Assembly: GCF_964355755.1 (NCBI RefSeq)
Contig: NC_092672.1
Coordinates: 2,294,001 to 2,358,000 of the forward strand
Reading direction: 5' to 3'
DNA: 64,000 bases
DNA from: Antedon mediterranea
Taxonomy: Eukaryota; Echinodermata; Crinoidea; Comatulida; Antedonidae
Numbering within the stretch: the stretch's first letter is position 1; each line of letters begins with the position of its first letter. The notes under the pieces were generated by a model. That model ran no database searches, was not told the origin of the DNA, and saw only the letters and a list, made by a program, of their open reading frames with translations. A program made the translations under genes and the position numbers. This document shows, one piece after another, positions 26,101 through 35,971 of this stretch.

Positions 26101-29100
26101 CCCATACGTAAAATCTTTTGTTCCTAACGAAAAAAAAAGGTAATATTTTATTTTAACAGTACAGTAGCATCCTTCCGTTGGGACACCTAAATACAAGGGA
26201 CACTTTCCCATGGGACACCACAAACGAGAAGAGAGCGCTTTACTGGGTTCGAAGGTTTCCTTTTGATAAATAATAATAAAGCTTGGTTCCCCATAAAGGA
26301 CAGAACGCAACTATGTAGGAGCAACACAAGTGAGTTGACCAATCACAAGCAACAGTTTGGATGATTCATCGCATCATGATTGGTCAAATTGCTTGTGGTG
26401 CGCTTACGTCCTTGCAATGCTTCCATGAGGGATTAAGCTTTATAAAATAAATTAATTAATTAAATAAAATTGTTGTATTCTTTTCTTGTATGGCCTTCTT
26501 ACTTTCTCATGTAGCGCCATCATGTCTGTGACAGGTGATGCACGAGTGTTTGGGCTGCCGCTAAGATTGGTCTGCTGCGACGTGAGGACGGTCCGTGCTC
26601 CAGATGAACTCACCCAACCACTGGTCACTGGTTTTAAATAGGAAAAAAAAAATTTATAAAAAAAAAGTTATATAATAAGTAAGGATATATGGTACTGTAG
26701 TATAGGTGCTTTCCATACATAGTTTGACAGTCAGGTTCAATTCCAACATTACTCAATAAGTTATAGTGTAATCTTAATAAAAATATAGATAAGGGTAGAA
26801 CAACAGTACTGTAGCGAATATTTAGTTACAAATTTCAACAAAGCAATACTTACCTCTTCTAGGTGGAAGGGGACTATTTGTAGGGCTAGCCTGTGTCACT
26901 GAGCTAACACCCCCTGCACTACCACGTCGACTGCCTGCACTCGAGGGCCTAGGCCTTGGCGGACGTGGGGCCATGTTAACAGTAATAGGTTGACTAGATG
27001 GCTGCCATGGTGTGGACGACCAAGCCGATGATGTCACAGAAGGCGCGGCTGGTACGGAATATGGAACAGTGATCGCAGGTAACTGAGATTGAGAAGTCGT
27101 CCTCGGGTCAACACCGTTGTAGGAACTTAAATGCGGGAAGGACTCTTGCGCTGATATTGGTATCTCATGGTTTATTGTCGTTAACGGTGAATTCCAAGCA
27201 GCACGCTGCTGAACGGGAGGGTACGTCACCTGTGGAGCGTTCTCGACGTCAAGTTGGTATGGTATGCCACAATAACCAAACCGAATAATGTCTCCAGGGG
27301 CTAGACGTACAGCAGCGTTCTGGACGCGGCATTCGTTGACGTACGTACCATGTGCGGTATTGAGATCTTGAAGGACGTAGCACATCTCTTGTTCACTGTA
27401 CTCGATGAGTGCATGCTGAGCTTCTATAGCAGGTGACTAGAAAAAAAAATATTGGTAAATTGTTTCACATACAATTTGCAAAGGGAAACCATTTATAACA
27501 TCCAGGAAACAAAATAGGATGTTAGAATTTCATAGGTGAACTCCTAACAGAAAATAAACTAATTTTTCACTTTTTAAAAGATAAATCGGCCTTACTCTAG
27601 TCTAAGGCATCTCATTTTATAGTCTGTGCAGTACAGTACTGTAGTATGTGAAATATACCCCTGGCCTATCTCAAAATATACTTTATTAGTTCTCAATACA
27701 GTACTTTAATTTTAAGTTTAAAAATACTTATCATTGAATTATACTTATCAATAAACGTCAACATTTATTCAGAAGTTTTGAATAAAGACTTGAAAACACT
27801 TCGATATAATATTTCAATGTCTTTAAATTATTTTGTATAGTACTGTACCGGTAATAATTCTACTATGGTTATATTATATTGTCAATTTTACTACTAAATG
27901 TTTATTTCAGATTTGTTTTTTTACTTTGTTAATAATATTACTGTACTGAATGACAAAACACAAAAACATTTGTGTGGCAAATTAAAATTCAAGAATCAAA
28001 TTCCTAATGCATACAATTATTTTGTCTGCATCAAGTCAAATTAATATTTGAGCTGTTGTTATTAAAAAATATCCAACATCAATTTTAATACAGCCAGTAT
28101 TACTGTTTGCTGCTATGGTAACCATACACAACAAATCCCAGGTAAATGAAGCAAATAAAATGATGTCATATTTAATATTAGATAACACTTGAATGGTTGA
28201 ATACAATGGAGCAGAGAGAGATAAAGGTTAGACTTAATGGGTGACTTTCAACCAACCAAAGAAGAAGCATCACAAAAAATCAATATTTACTGTCTGTCAT
28301 TCTGTCAAAGGATTTACGGTAAATTCAAATATTTGTTTTCTAACTGTTTAGTGAAAGTCTGCTTTTCAAAAATCAAAATGTTATATCCAATCATAATGCA
28401 GGATGAACATGCTCAACGTCAGGGTTCAGCATTCTGTGTCTATTGGCTACTAGTACTAGAGTCACAGCCCCTTTCAATTTAACTGGTATTAAACTGATTC
28501 ATCAAAACAATAAATGTAAAACATATGTATTGTCCTCCAAAAACATGAAAATTTAAGATTAATTAAATCAAACTTTGATGTTATTTTGTAATTTTAATCA
28601 AGTTAATCACTTCCATAGAAAAAAAAAAGAAAAAAAATTATGTTTTCACTTATAAAATGACAAAATAAATGGTTCAATTCAACCAAAAACCCATTGGCTG
28701 GCACTGGCAGCCAATTTAACCATTTTTTGCTTTATAAATTAATGTTTTTCAGGTAAATACCATTTTTTTCGATGCAATTTTTGGTCAAAGTGGATAACTA
28801 TTATGTTACATTAAAATGGCATATTCAGCAAAAATTTAGTTAAGAATTATTTTTTTCAGGGGGACAATAATACAATACAATACATCTTTAATAAATTAGA
28901 AGTATTACAAACAAAGTGAATTTTTTTCATGAAACCCAATAAATATTAATATCAATTTACGGTAATAAACTGTTTCATAATGCAGTATTAATCCCACCTC
29001 TATACGTAATTTTGTTTTAATAGAAAACGGAAAATGGTGATTTTGAAAACAATTTTAAAAATGCTACAATTTTTTTTTACATTTTTGTGGGAAAGAGGTT

Positions 29101-29568
29101 GGTTTAGGGTGAAACAAAAAACAATTGGCAAATTGCGCAACATTTAAAAAGAATTCATGCCTTTTATTGTACAGTAGCAAACTATGTGTTGCTATTTAAT
29201 TGCAATGTAGTTAAGTTAGGTAATTCACTGGTGCTAACATATTACTGTAGATGTTACTCTGTAATATGTACAATGTAATAATAAAAGGTAGTTTTGCCAG
29301 AAGTCTGGAAAAGTTACATTTTAATGGTTTGTTTTCAACATTGTATTATGGAGTGAGTGCAGAATCTTTTTCTTACTCCTGGTTATTATTTTTTGGTGAC
29401 CGATTATTATATTTTTATTACTAAGTTTTTTTTCCTCCAAAAATGAATTTCTATATTTAATTTGTGACTTACAGGAATGACAATGTCACACTTTTCTCGT
29501 CCAATCACAGTGACTGTAGGTGACAATGGTAGTACACCTTCAGTGCTCTTCAAGAACCCCTTGACCAT
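11200..29568 (-). CDS. FHAD1: Forkhead-associated domain-containing protein 1 (FHAD1) orthologue, 27 coding exons
   Basis: Coding exons in order: 29473-29568, 26854-27436, 26503-26627, 25890-26123, 25262-25534, 24402-24479, 24198-24269, 22867-22971, 22409-22516, 21756-21998, 21108-21306, 20406-20594, 19865-19992, 19441-19530, 18866-19103, 18153-18309, 17760-17866, 17232-17391, 16881-17013, 16537-16675, 14561-14796, 14022-14294, 13613-13726, 13288-13365, 13088-13159, 11504-11572, 11200-11214 (stop TAG 11200-11202). All junctions are GT-AG with matching phases, giving 4314 nt or 1437 residues; vertebrate FHAD1 is similar in length. The start is [15 protein letters not shown]. The FHA domain (about residues 1-90) spans exons 1-2 and shows GRE, HALIEY and the [11 protein letters not shown] loop that recognises phosphothreonine. 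A Ser/Pro-rich linker (about 100-270) precedes a coiled coil to near the C-terminus. GLITSELSS and [19 protein letters not shown] in exon 20, and [13 protein letters not shown] in exon 24, are recognisable FHAD1 blocks. The family is linked to testis and ciliated cells; its molecular role is little known. An optional 27-nt exon at 16022-16048 would add nine residues. Confidence 0.93.
11670..13080. other. FHAD1 penultimate intron region, no gene
   Basis: Intronic AT-rich sequence between coding exons 25 and 26. It has a short TA dinucleotide run (about 11657-11678) and a directly repeated word CATGCAGACATCTCCACTAA (about 12262 and 12474). The plus-strand ORF at 11722 shows no conserved features. 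Confidence 0.5.
13865..14021. mobile_element. MITE family 1 copy abutting an FHAD1 exon
   Basis: Left end GCTCTGTCTACACCATCAAA. Right end GTGGACAGAGTCTTAC, the inverted terminus. The interior has CCCAAATATGGTAGTGATAT. The right end coincides with the 5' splice site of FHAD1 exon 14022-14294: on the minus strand the donor GTAAGACTCTGTCC is MITE terminus sequence. Confidence 0.75.
15696..15834. mobile_element. MITE family 1 copy, intronic
   Basis: Left end AAGCTCTGTCTACAAACTTT. Right end GTTTGATAGTGTGGACAGAG. Paired GATGTGCCCATATATGG and ACCATATTTGGGCACATC lie inside. It is in an FHAD1 intron. Confidence 0.8.
15926..16000 (+). repeat. 15-bp minisatellite with five ATGCAAAT octamers
   Basis: Five perfect ATGCAAAT words at 15926, 15941, 15956, 15971 and 15986, exactly 15 bp apart, in units like ATGCAAATAAGTAAT. 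ATGCAAAT is the consensus POU/Oct binding octamer. It lies in an FHAD1 intron. Binding is only an inference. Confidence 0.85.
16022..16048 (-). CDS. Candidate 27-nt microexon of FHAD1
   Basis: On the minus strand an acceptor TTCTTCATCTCAG precedes 27 nt, followed by a donor GTATAT. It starts and ends in phase 1, exactly fitting between exons 16537-16675 and 14561-14796. It would add nine residues (roughly HFNPVILSD) and make the joining codon GTA. The splice sites are reasonable but such short matches can occur by chance. Confidence 0.45.
17060..17198. repeat. Tandem repeat of GGTATGAGGCGCCTCATACC palindromes
   Basis: Three roughly 53-bp units in the intron between FHAD1 exons 18 and 19. Each has the hairpin GGTATGAGG-GCCTCATAC followed by AATTATCAGTAAC and AGTCAGTTA. 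The units differ by a few bases. The array ends about 34 bp from the exon 17232-17391 donor. Confidence 0.8.
17443..17641. mobile_element. MITE family 4
   Basis: Left end AAGTCCAACTAAGACGGCAT. Right end GACGCTGTCTGAGTTGGACT, its imperfect inverse. The middle contains GACTCATCGGTGCTGTATGAGTTG-type hairpins. It is about 200 bp long, in the FHAD1 intron between exons 17 and 18. Confidence 0.75.
18510..18668 (-). repeat. tRNA-derived SINE, second family, good copy
   Basis: On the minus strand the A-box TTGGCTTGGTGGTTATGATA lies at 18632-18651 and the B-box GGGTTCAAGTCC at 18609-18620. The body continues with CATGTCAGGATTTTTTCTGA and ends with TTTATGTAGAGCATCTTGTG. It matches copies at 10.7 and 23.1 kb. 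It is intronic in FHAD1. Confidence 0.8.
19181..19340. mobile_element. MITE family 1 copy, intronic
   Basis: Left end AACTCTATCTACACTATCAA. Right end AGTTTGATAGTGTAAACGGA followed by GCTTTA. The interior carries GTGATGTGCCCAAATATGG and ATTATTATGGGCACATCAC. It lies between FHAD1 exons 14 and 15. Confidence 0.8.
19722..19849. mobile_element. MITE family 2 copy, intronic
   Basis: GCTTGGTTCAAAGCAACGGC at the left and CCTCCAATGGGAACAAAGCT at the right form the inverted ends. The core has TTGTGATTGGTCAACTCACT. It is close to the donor side of FHAD1 exon 19865-19992. Confidence 0.7.
21371..21563. mobile_element. MITE family 5, full copy
   Basis: Left end ACCAGTGGCTGTATTCACCA. Right end TGGTGAATACGGCCACTGGT, a near-perfect inverse of about 20 bp extending further as CACACTTAGGCTAAGGGAGA versus AGGGAGATATCTCACTTAAG. 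Half copies occur beside both NLR genes at 37.73 and 51.27 kb. Confidence 0.8.
22560..22680. mobile_element. MITE family 1 copy, intronic
   Basis: Left end AAGCTATGTCTACACTATCA. Right end GATAGTGTAGACAGAGCTTT. The arms extend to AAACTAGTTTGACAAAAAAG. It is compact (about 120 bp) and lies between FHAD1 exons 8 and 9. Confidence 0.8.
23095..23251 (-). repeat. tRNA-derived SINE, second family, copy
   Basis: On the minus strand it starts GAGTGGAGTTGTGGCTTGGT (A-box, about 23232-23251) and has a degraded B-box region around CCTGGGTTAAAATCC (23187-23201). The body continues TCAAGATTTTTTCCCATGAC and ATGTATAGTGTCTTGTGA. Same family as 18.5 kb, intronic in FHAD1. Confidence 0.75.
24300..24396. repeat. 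Minisatellite of about 26 bp filling an FHAD1 intron
   Basis: Three imperfect units built on ACGTGTGAACACACCTCTAG and GAAAC. They fill most of the 132-bp intron between exons 24402-24479 and 24198-24269 and reach the splice donor of the former. GTGTG/CACAC pairs make each unit partly self-complementary. Confidence 0.7.
25704..25802. mobile_element. MITE family 1, truncated copy
   Basis: Begins TTAAGCTCTGTCTACAGG, then ATGTGATGTGCCCATATATG and two ACCATATTTGG words. The right terminal repeat is missing. It lies between FHAD1 exons 4 and 5. Confidence 0.65.
26279..26442. mobile_element. MITE family 2 copy, intronic
   Basis: Left AAGCTTGGTTCCCCATAAAG. Right end TTGCAATGCTTCCATGAGGGA followed by TTAAGCTTTA. 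The inner palindrome has TTGACCAATCACAAGCAAC and ATGATTGGTCAAATTGCTTG. It lies in the intron between FHAD1 exons 3 and 4. Confidence 0.75.
27437..29472. other. FHAD1 intron 1 (coding), no gene seen
   Basis: A roughly 2-kb AT-rich intron splitting the FHA domain. Short plus-strand ORFs such as 28237-28482 show no conserved motif. No MITE or SINE was recognised with confidence. Confidence 0.6.
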
Positions 29569-29584
29569 TGTTTATAATGTTCCC
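29569..29584 (-). other. FHAD1: FHAD1 5' untranslated part of first coding exon
   Basis: A minus-strand acceptor CTTTATTTCCAG ends at 29585, leaving 16 untranslated bases before the ATG at 29566-29568. This implies a separate upstream noncoding exon. Confidence 0.7.
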
Positions 29585-30769
29585 CTGGAAATAAAGAAAA
29601 ACCATTAGTTACAAAAGTTTATAATAATATACAAAAAAATGAATATTTTTATAAAAATTCTGTCACCGGAAAATACTATGTTACTGTACATTTTCGGTTT
29701 TATTTTCTAAAAAAAAATAAAAAGACACATTTTATGTGTGCAATTAAATATAGGCCTAAGATTATGACACTATTATGAATCTGTAATTTTATCTGTTCTT
29801 AAATTGGGCCTTTAAAAGTGTATTGAGCTCTAGTACTAGGCCTAGTAGAGTCCTAACTAAAGGCTTTTTTAATGAAGGTCAGGTTCCCGGAAATTGCAAT
29901 GTAATTTATTGTAAAAATTATGCAACTAACTGTAGGACTAACTAGGGCCTAATCCATGCCACCAACTAATGCCATTTGTCAGGATGAAGAAAAATCAGCG
30001 GCAGCTTTATCAAATTATTTACTTTTTATTGTAAGCAGCTAGGGGAGCTGCATATAAAATTCTGAAAAATAAAGGCTGTCATTTTTCAATTTCTCAAGCT
30101 ATCCCGCGGTCCTCAAGAATGTTTTCGGTCCATTTGCGGAACGTCTAGTTCCTCTAGCTCTAGTCCCATAGGAATTTAAATCGATCACGTTTTATTTCGG
30201 TTCCGATAAAAATCAACATCTGGTATTCGGTATAGAGCGTCGTTGATACGGTTTTGCCGTTGTAACAATGTAATTGGTTCTAAGGAATGAATGTTTATTT
30301 AGGCCTAATGTATATAATGTCTATTTTCAATTCATTTTACAGGTTGCAAGATGTTTGTGAATGTGTGCTCAGTCTTTGAAAATCATTGTAAAAAATGTTG
30401 TTTCAGAAAAAAAAAATCATCAGAAATGAATAGTTAAAATAGTTTATAATTACGGTAGTAATAAAGTATTTATTACTAATATTAAATGTTCTTTCTATGC
30501 CTACAATACAACAAGTAGAATACCAGAGTACATTTTTTTAACCCAATATTATAAAATAATACTGTTGATTGAGGAAAGATGAATCTACTCTAATAGTATA
30601 ATTATAAACAATCATATCTATATATAAATTTACGTAAGGGCAAAATTCGGTAAATCGCGCCTTACTTTTAGAATTTTTACTCGATGGTATGTAAAGTTGA
30701 TTCGTACTTTCGGTACTGATTTTAACCACCTGATGTAACCCTGTTTACTAATTAAATTGAGTTAGATAA

Positions 30770-31310
30770 TTAGTTATTGACGATTAAAACGAATTTAGGT
30801 TCAACGATTTGCCCCAGATAGGGGTGTTTTCCGATCGTGGTATACACTGTCTAATGGATGTCCATCTTGAAAAATACCCGCCACAAAAATGCGAGGAGGC
30901 TTCGCATTTTCCTATCTCCTCCTACGATAATTGTTTTTAATGGCTGAAAACCGGTTGAACAGCTCGAGTACAGTATCATAATGTTGAAGACAGGCCGATT
31001 TTCTTAAAAAAATACTATTTTGATAGATTTAATATACGTTTATACAAATGTATTGATTTGCGATGAATGGAACATTCCAATCTGTGTGTCGTTCCACAAG
31101 TGTCTATTCCCTCAGGCGTCGTAAAGGAAAGTACTGTATACTCATAACAGAAATTCGATCCATTTTTTTTTCAATCTGTGCTGCAGAGGTTGGATATAAT
31201 TTTTTTTAAACGGATAATGAGCTAGCGTTTTCAGTCGCCGTAATTTAATATTTATTACCGATTAAATCGAATTCATGATTTGCCCCGAATAGAGGTGGTT
31301 TTCACAAATT
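30770..31310. repeat. Diverged direct repeats around TTTGCCCC
   Basis: Two similar stretches about 455 bp apart in the 5' UTR intron: GATTTGCCCCAGATAGGGGT with GTTTTCC (30808-30834) and GATTTGCCCCGAATAGAGGT with GGTTTTC (31276-31302). Both are preceded by TTATT(G/A)(A/C)CGATTAAA. They may be ends of an old element or a local duplication. Confidence 0.5.
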
Positions 31311-31794
31311 GTTTAACATTATATATAAACATACGTCGTAGTGTATCGTTACATGTACTGTACTATTTCAATCGACTACGACGGTGATAGTTTCAACAAA
31401 GTATTACATCACAATGTTTTACTGTGTTTAGTGGTATATTATTTGTAAAACATGTTAATTAATATTTCGTTACAAAATAAAGAATATATTTAAAAATTGT
31501 TCCTCTTTGCACCCATCCTCTTCCCCATCTCTCAACCATAATGTTACATACAAAACACAAATTAAGTTTGTTTAAATTTGACTTAAACAATTGATCTCAT
31601 TTTGTGACAACTTTCTCTTTCGGAAGTAATTCCCAGTGTGCTAATTTTAGTTGAGTACATAAATCACAGTGTCTATTTAATCGTTCCTGAGTGTAAACGA
31701 CATATATTATTGTCCTGCATTATTGTACATTTGAAATCGCCAGTTTTTTAACGCTGAAATTACTGTGTATTCGAGAACCATCTGTGGGCACGAC

Positions 31795-31831
31795 CTAGAT
31801 GGTACGCGAGCGAAGCGAGCGTACCATCTAG
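31795..31831. repeat. Perfect hairpin with 13-bp arms
   Basis: CTAGATGGTACGC, an 11-base loop, and its exact inverse GCGTACCATCTAG. The GAGCGAAGCGAG loop stands out as GC-rich in AT-rich intron DNA. Confidence 0.8.
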
Positions 31832-32209
31832 TTTTTACAATAACGGTAATTTGGAAAAGCACATCCTCTCCTCACCTGTGCTGTAATAATAAAGTAAATG
31901 AAATATATAATTAGCATAATAAATACTCATCGTCTAAAAAAATAAATAATCTACTCTAGTGTAGAATCTACAGTAGGCACTAATGTAAAAATGATCAAGA
32001 AGTGTATAATAATCACGAAAACGTATTTATCGCGCCAAATAGAAAATAGCGTGACACAATATTATTAAACCCAATCAATTTTAAAAACTTGACAGATACT
32101 GTATGTCTATTATTATGATAAAAATGCATAGCTAGGCTAGACGTACTAGACAGACCCGCGCGGCACAAAAAATCCAAAAGTTGGTTTAATTGCGACCAAA
32201 ATAAAATGT

Positions 32210-32525
32210 CCCCGATATTCTTGTTTGTTATTATTGTTGGGCCTGATCGTCTGTCTGTGGTCCCGATCGTCTTAAAACCTTGCTTGTTGGGCCCGATCGT
32301 CTCACGCTTTGTTGGGCCGACGCCGATAGTCTTTCAATAGGCCCGATAGTCTGTTTCCCGCCTACTCTAGGGGGGCCTAGGCCTTAACTGTACCTAGCCT
32401 GGGCTAAGGCTACTAGGCCCTAGGCCTACTAGCCTAGTTAGAGGCTAGACCTAGCCTAGCCTATCTAGGCCTTCTTTTTAGGCCTAGGCCCTAGGCCTAG
32501 AGTAGAGGCCGCCCTACCTAGGCTA
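32210..32525. repeat. GC-rich low-complexity block of AGGCCTA and CCCGAT motifs
   Basis: First half: diverged tandem units containing GGGCCCGATCGTCT (about 32238-32352). Second half: dense, mutually palindromic words such as CTAGGCCTAG, CCTAGGCC and TAGCCTAG (32367-32523). It lies just inside the FHAD1 first intron, downstream of the noncoding first exon. Confidence 0.75.
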
Positions 32526-32613
32526 TATTTTAATTTTAAGTTTAAGCCAGAAGAAGCGGATGCGGATTAACAAGCAGCTCGATATGACTCTGCTGGCAGA
32601 CACAAATACTTAC

Positions 32614-32735
32614 TCTCAGCTTCGCGTATATTATTTTCCAGAAACCTTGATAAAATCTACAAAATAATGTTAAATTTAAAACTGTTTATATATTTTTTCG
32701 GCATTTCACGTTTTTTAGAGCACAGAAACGTCGAT
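32614..32735 (-). other. FHAD1: Candidate noncoding first exon of FHAD1
   Basis: A strong minus-strand donor, CTGAGA|GTAAGTATT, sits at 32608-32613 with the exon end at 32614. The 5' boundary near 32735 is a guess from the promoter motifs just beyond. It would splice to the acceptor at 29585. Confidence 0.5.
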
Positions 32736-32764
32736 AGCGCATGCGTAGTTCCAAGGGAACCAAA
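32736..32764 (-). promoter_or_regulatory. FHAD1: Putative FHAD1 promoter: NRF1-like site and X-box-like palindrome
   Basis: AGCGCATGCGT (32737-32746 region) matches the NRF1 core GCGCATGCG found in many TATA-less promoters. GTTCCAAGGGAAC (32748-32760) is a palindrome resembling, but not exactly matching, the RFX X-box (GTTGCC..GGCAAC). RFX control would suit a ciliary gene. The transcription start itself is not visible. Confidence 0.45.
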
Positions 32765-33084
32765 CAACTCCCTAGATATGGAACGCTACGAGTGCAATCA
32801 AGTGCAATTTGTTTTTAAAATTTAATTTATATACTTTTATTAAATTTTATTTCAACTACATCCAACAGCAAAAAATCGCCAAATATAGGCTGCCTTAAAA
32901 TATTTAGATACAAATATATAGGCCTACATAAAAACAAAACAAAATGAAACATACAAAAATGGCAAAATTATAGCTCTAGTACGTTCGATCCGTGTTAAAT
33001 AAGTCTTCAATGGGCTTGAGTTCTAAAGAGGCAGGCCACATATAATTGAAACACTATAAACTAGTATTTTATAGGGGATCCAGT

Positions 33085-33283
33085 CAAGTCGCCCCATCGC
33101 AAAGTCGCCCCATACAAAGTCGCCCAATACAAAGTCGCCCCATCGCAAAGTCGCCCCAAAACAAAGTCGCCCGGGCACAGTCGCCCCATCTCAAAGTCGC
33201 CCCATTACAAAGTCGCCCCATCGCAAATTCGCCCCATCGCAAAGTCGCCCAAACGCAAAGTCGCCCCATCGCAAAGTCGCCCA
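33085..33283 (+). repeat. Tandem AAGTCGCCCCATCGC array, left arm
   Basis: About twelve units of 15-17 bp with small changes (CATCGC, CATACA, CAAAAC, GGGCAC). The units are contiguous with no unique spacers. Confidence 0.9.
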
Positions 33284-34943
33284 CGGTTTTAATCATATCG
33301 GTTGCGTTTGATATCGATTGCGTTGTTACTTTGGTCGCGCTAAATGTCGTATACATTAATGTTTATCCTATTATATACATAATATGTGTTTTAATTTGTA
33401 TTTTACAGGTTTTAATGGAGTGATGTGCTTTTTAAAAATCATTAAAAAAATAGTCCCTTGTTTGAAAGTTCTAAAAAGATTATCCCTGATTTATAGTTTC
33501 GAAAATGTTAATTTAATATGATTTTAAAATTAGTTACCAGAGCCACAATTACAATTTCTTCAACCTACGCGATACCAGCTCATTTTTTAGGATAATATAA
33601 TAAATGTATAAATGTGTAGTAGGCCTTCGTATAGATTTACAGTAGTTAAAACAATAACAGTGTTGTAAGACAATAAGTGTTATAGGCTACTTATTGATCA
33701 TTTTGCATTTATTGACAAGTTATGTGTCTTAATTTTATAATGACTTTTCAAAATGAAGAAAAAAAAAGGGGATTTCATTGCCGATATGATTGTTTTACAT
33801 GCAGGTATTAGTAAAATTAAAACGCGACATTTTGACCATGGAAAAACCATCGTACAGTATCGTGTGCGTGTTTGTTAAAAAGGGGAATCCCCGACGGTCA
33901 GCAGAAAGACGTAGCAGCTGTGAGGAAACAGATACCAGAAGGCGCAGCTCCGATTGGATTCAGAGAATGTTTCAGATGGCGAGTGGCCTTTTATTCAACA
34001 GCACAATGATCATTTTACTGAAGAAATTCTTTTCAATCCTTTTGGTTATAGAACATTCTAATTATAATGCCTAATAAATATCCTCATATCGGGTGTTTAT
34101 TTAATTTTAAATTAAACAAGACAGTGAAGAGGCACGGAATAATACGTACACGGACGTACGACAAATACACACACGCACGTTATCATTTACGACATTATAG
34201 TGGTGATATGATGCAATTTTATAATGGATATAATGATGGTATTGCCTTTCCAGGAGTCTTACAATCAATGTTCACTGTAATACTATGTATATAATAGTAA
34301 ACTGAATGTTTATAAATAAATTGTTTTACGTAATTTGTTGCATATAAAATAAAAGATACAGACGTAGCCTATACGTTTCCTATAAAATATTTCACATTTA
34401 AATAATTATGTACTGTTAAATGACATTATGCTGGATAATACTATATCTCAAACTATGTTTACAAATTTTCATTTTTTAAGCCACACATCTTTCTCATCAT
34501 ACTGATCTGTAAAATAAAAACAAAAATCAATTATTAATATAGGCCTAAATAATAATAATAAATATTCATCGACCAAAGTAAAAATCGTATAACATCATTT
34601 TATCGCGACCGATTTCGAACGCGACTGATATCATGTGGTAATGATTGAAATGTGGTATTATTATTATCATCGTAAAACTCCGGCGGGGTTTCCCCATCTT
34701 CAGATGGTGCGTTGTAGAGTGCGACAACGGCAACGGCGGAGTAATTACGGGGGTTTCCCTCTGGTAAGCTAGCACGAGTGCGACCGCGGAGTGATTAGTC
34801 GGGGGCTTCCTCTCTGATGATATGGGGGTGCGTGCCGATCGTGTGACCTGAGACTACATGGCGGGGCTTCCCCTTTTATGCCTACACGTTCAGTGTTATT
34901 TTGTGTATCATTGCAACAACTTGTAAACTATTTTTTAACGTTT

Positions 34944-35146
34944 TGGGGCGAGTTTGCAATAGGGCGACTTTGTGATGGGGCGACTTTGCGATGGAGCGAC
35001 TTTGCGTTGGGGCGACTTTGCGATGGGGCGACTTTGCGATAGGGCGACTGTGTCGGGGCGACTTTGTTTTGGGGCGACTTTGCAATGGGGCGACTGTGTA
35101 AGGGGCGACTTTGTATGGGGCGACTTTGCGATGGGGCGACTTGACT
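34944..35146 (-). repeat. Tandem AAGTCGCCCCATCGC array, right arm (inverted)
   Basis: About twelve units of GGGGCGACTTTGCGATG type, the inverse of the left arm. The variants are not in mirrored order with the left arm, so the arms have evolved separately. Confidence 0.9.
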
Positions 35147-35159
35147 AGCATCCTTTTAT

Positions 35160-35940
35160 AGCACGTCATGACCGTCATTTAGGCTAGAATGGTCGATCCC
35201 CTAAGCACAATATCGTCACCACTGTTATGATCGTCCGATGATAGGCCTAATCGTAAAAAATATCAAAGCATTAATTTAGAAAACATAGTCGATGACGAAT
35301 CAAACGCGCAGGCAAAGTGAAGGTTGTGTGAGCTGTGATAGAGTGGAAGAAACGTCCATTGTTATTTATTTCTGTAGTTTTATGTGAATTTTTTGAACAA
35401 ACGAGAATAATTTCATGTACTATATTTTACTGTCTTTGACAATGATAAATAAAATGTCGTATTGTAATATATTGCACCACAACACAAATACTGTATGATC
35501 ATAAAAGTTAAATTTATTTAGTGATTAGACATCACGCCATGCCATAACAACCTTTGCCCCCCAAAACCTTGCTAATCAGCCCAACGCCCTATTTTATGAG
35601 ATATACAGTGAATAAATACCTCGTGATTCAAGACTTGAGTTATAAGATATAGCTCTATCTCTCTCCCAAGGTACACAGCCGTTGAGACGAATAGAAAACT
35701 CACAAGAAATTACGAACAGTAATGTTGACTCAATACTAGAGAGAACATCGATGCTTTAAGAGAGATCACCGTATATTCTGTAAGTATATATTATACTAGA
35801 GAAACAGCAATTCTACTAATTACAACATAAAACAATCCTAAAACAAAGTTACGGTAACTGTCCGATAGGATACAGGATTGTCCATGACAATTTGACGACA
35901 GCATTTATTGTAAATTTAACAATTTATATTTTTTTTTTAT
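35160..35940. other. Intergenic, upstream of NLR-A
   Basis: AT-rich sequence between the foldback element and the first exon seen of NLR-A. A 5' UTR exon and promoter for NLR-A should lie here or further up but are not recognisable. Confidence 0.45.
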
Positions 35941-35971
35941 AGAAATGAAGATAAAAAACTGAATTGACAAC

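Larger units (their letters stand above)
33066..35156. mobile_element. Foldback element with tandem-repeat arms
   Basis: The two arms are arrays of a roughly 16-17-bp unit (AAGTCGCCCCATCGCA) in opposite orientation at 33085-33283 and 34944-35146. Outside them are matching ends, GGATCCAGTCAAGTCGCCCC and inverted GGGGCGACTTGACTAGCATC. The roughly 1.65-kb interior has no recognisable transposase; its ORFs (33790-34074, 34067-34294) match nothing I know. A block of diverged roughly 50-bp repeats with GGGGTTTCCC and GCGGAGT lies at 34675-34875. It is likely a nonautonomous DNA transposon. Confidence 0.75.

Noticed and set aside
33085-33283. CRISPR-like array of short repeats
   Set aside because: The units are contiguous without unique spacers, vary in sequence, and recur inverted at 34944-35146; the host is eukaryotic.
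33046-33423. 125-codon ORF with Ser-Arg-Pro repeats
   Set aside because: It is the translation of the noncoding AAGTCGCCCC tandem array.
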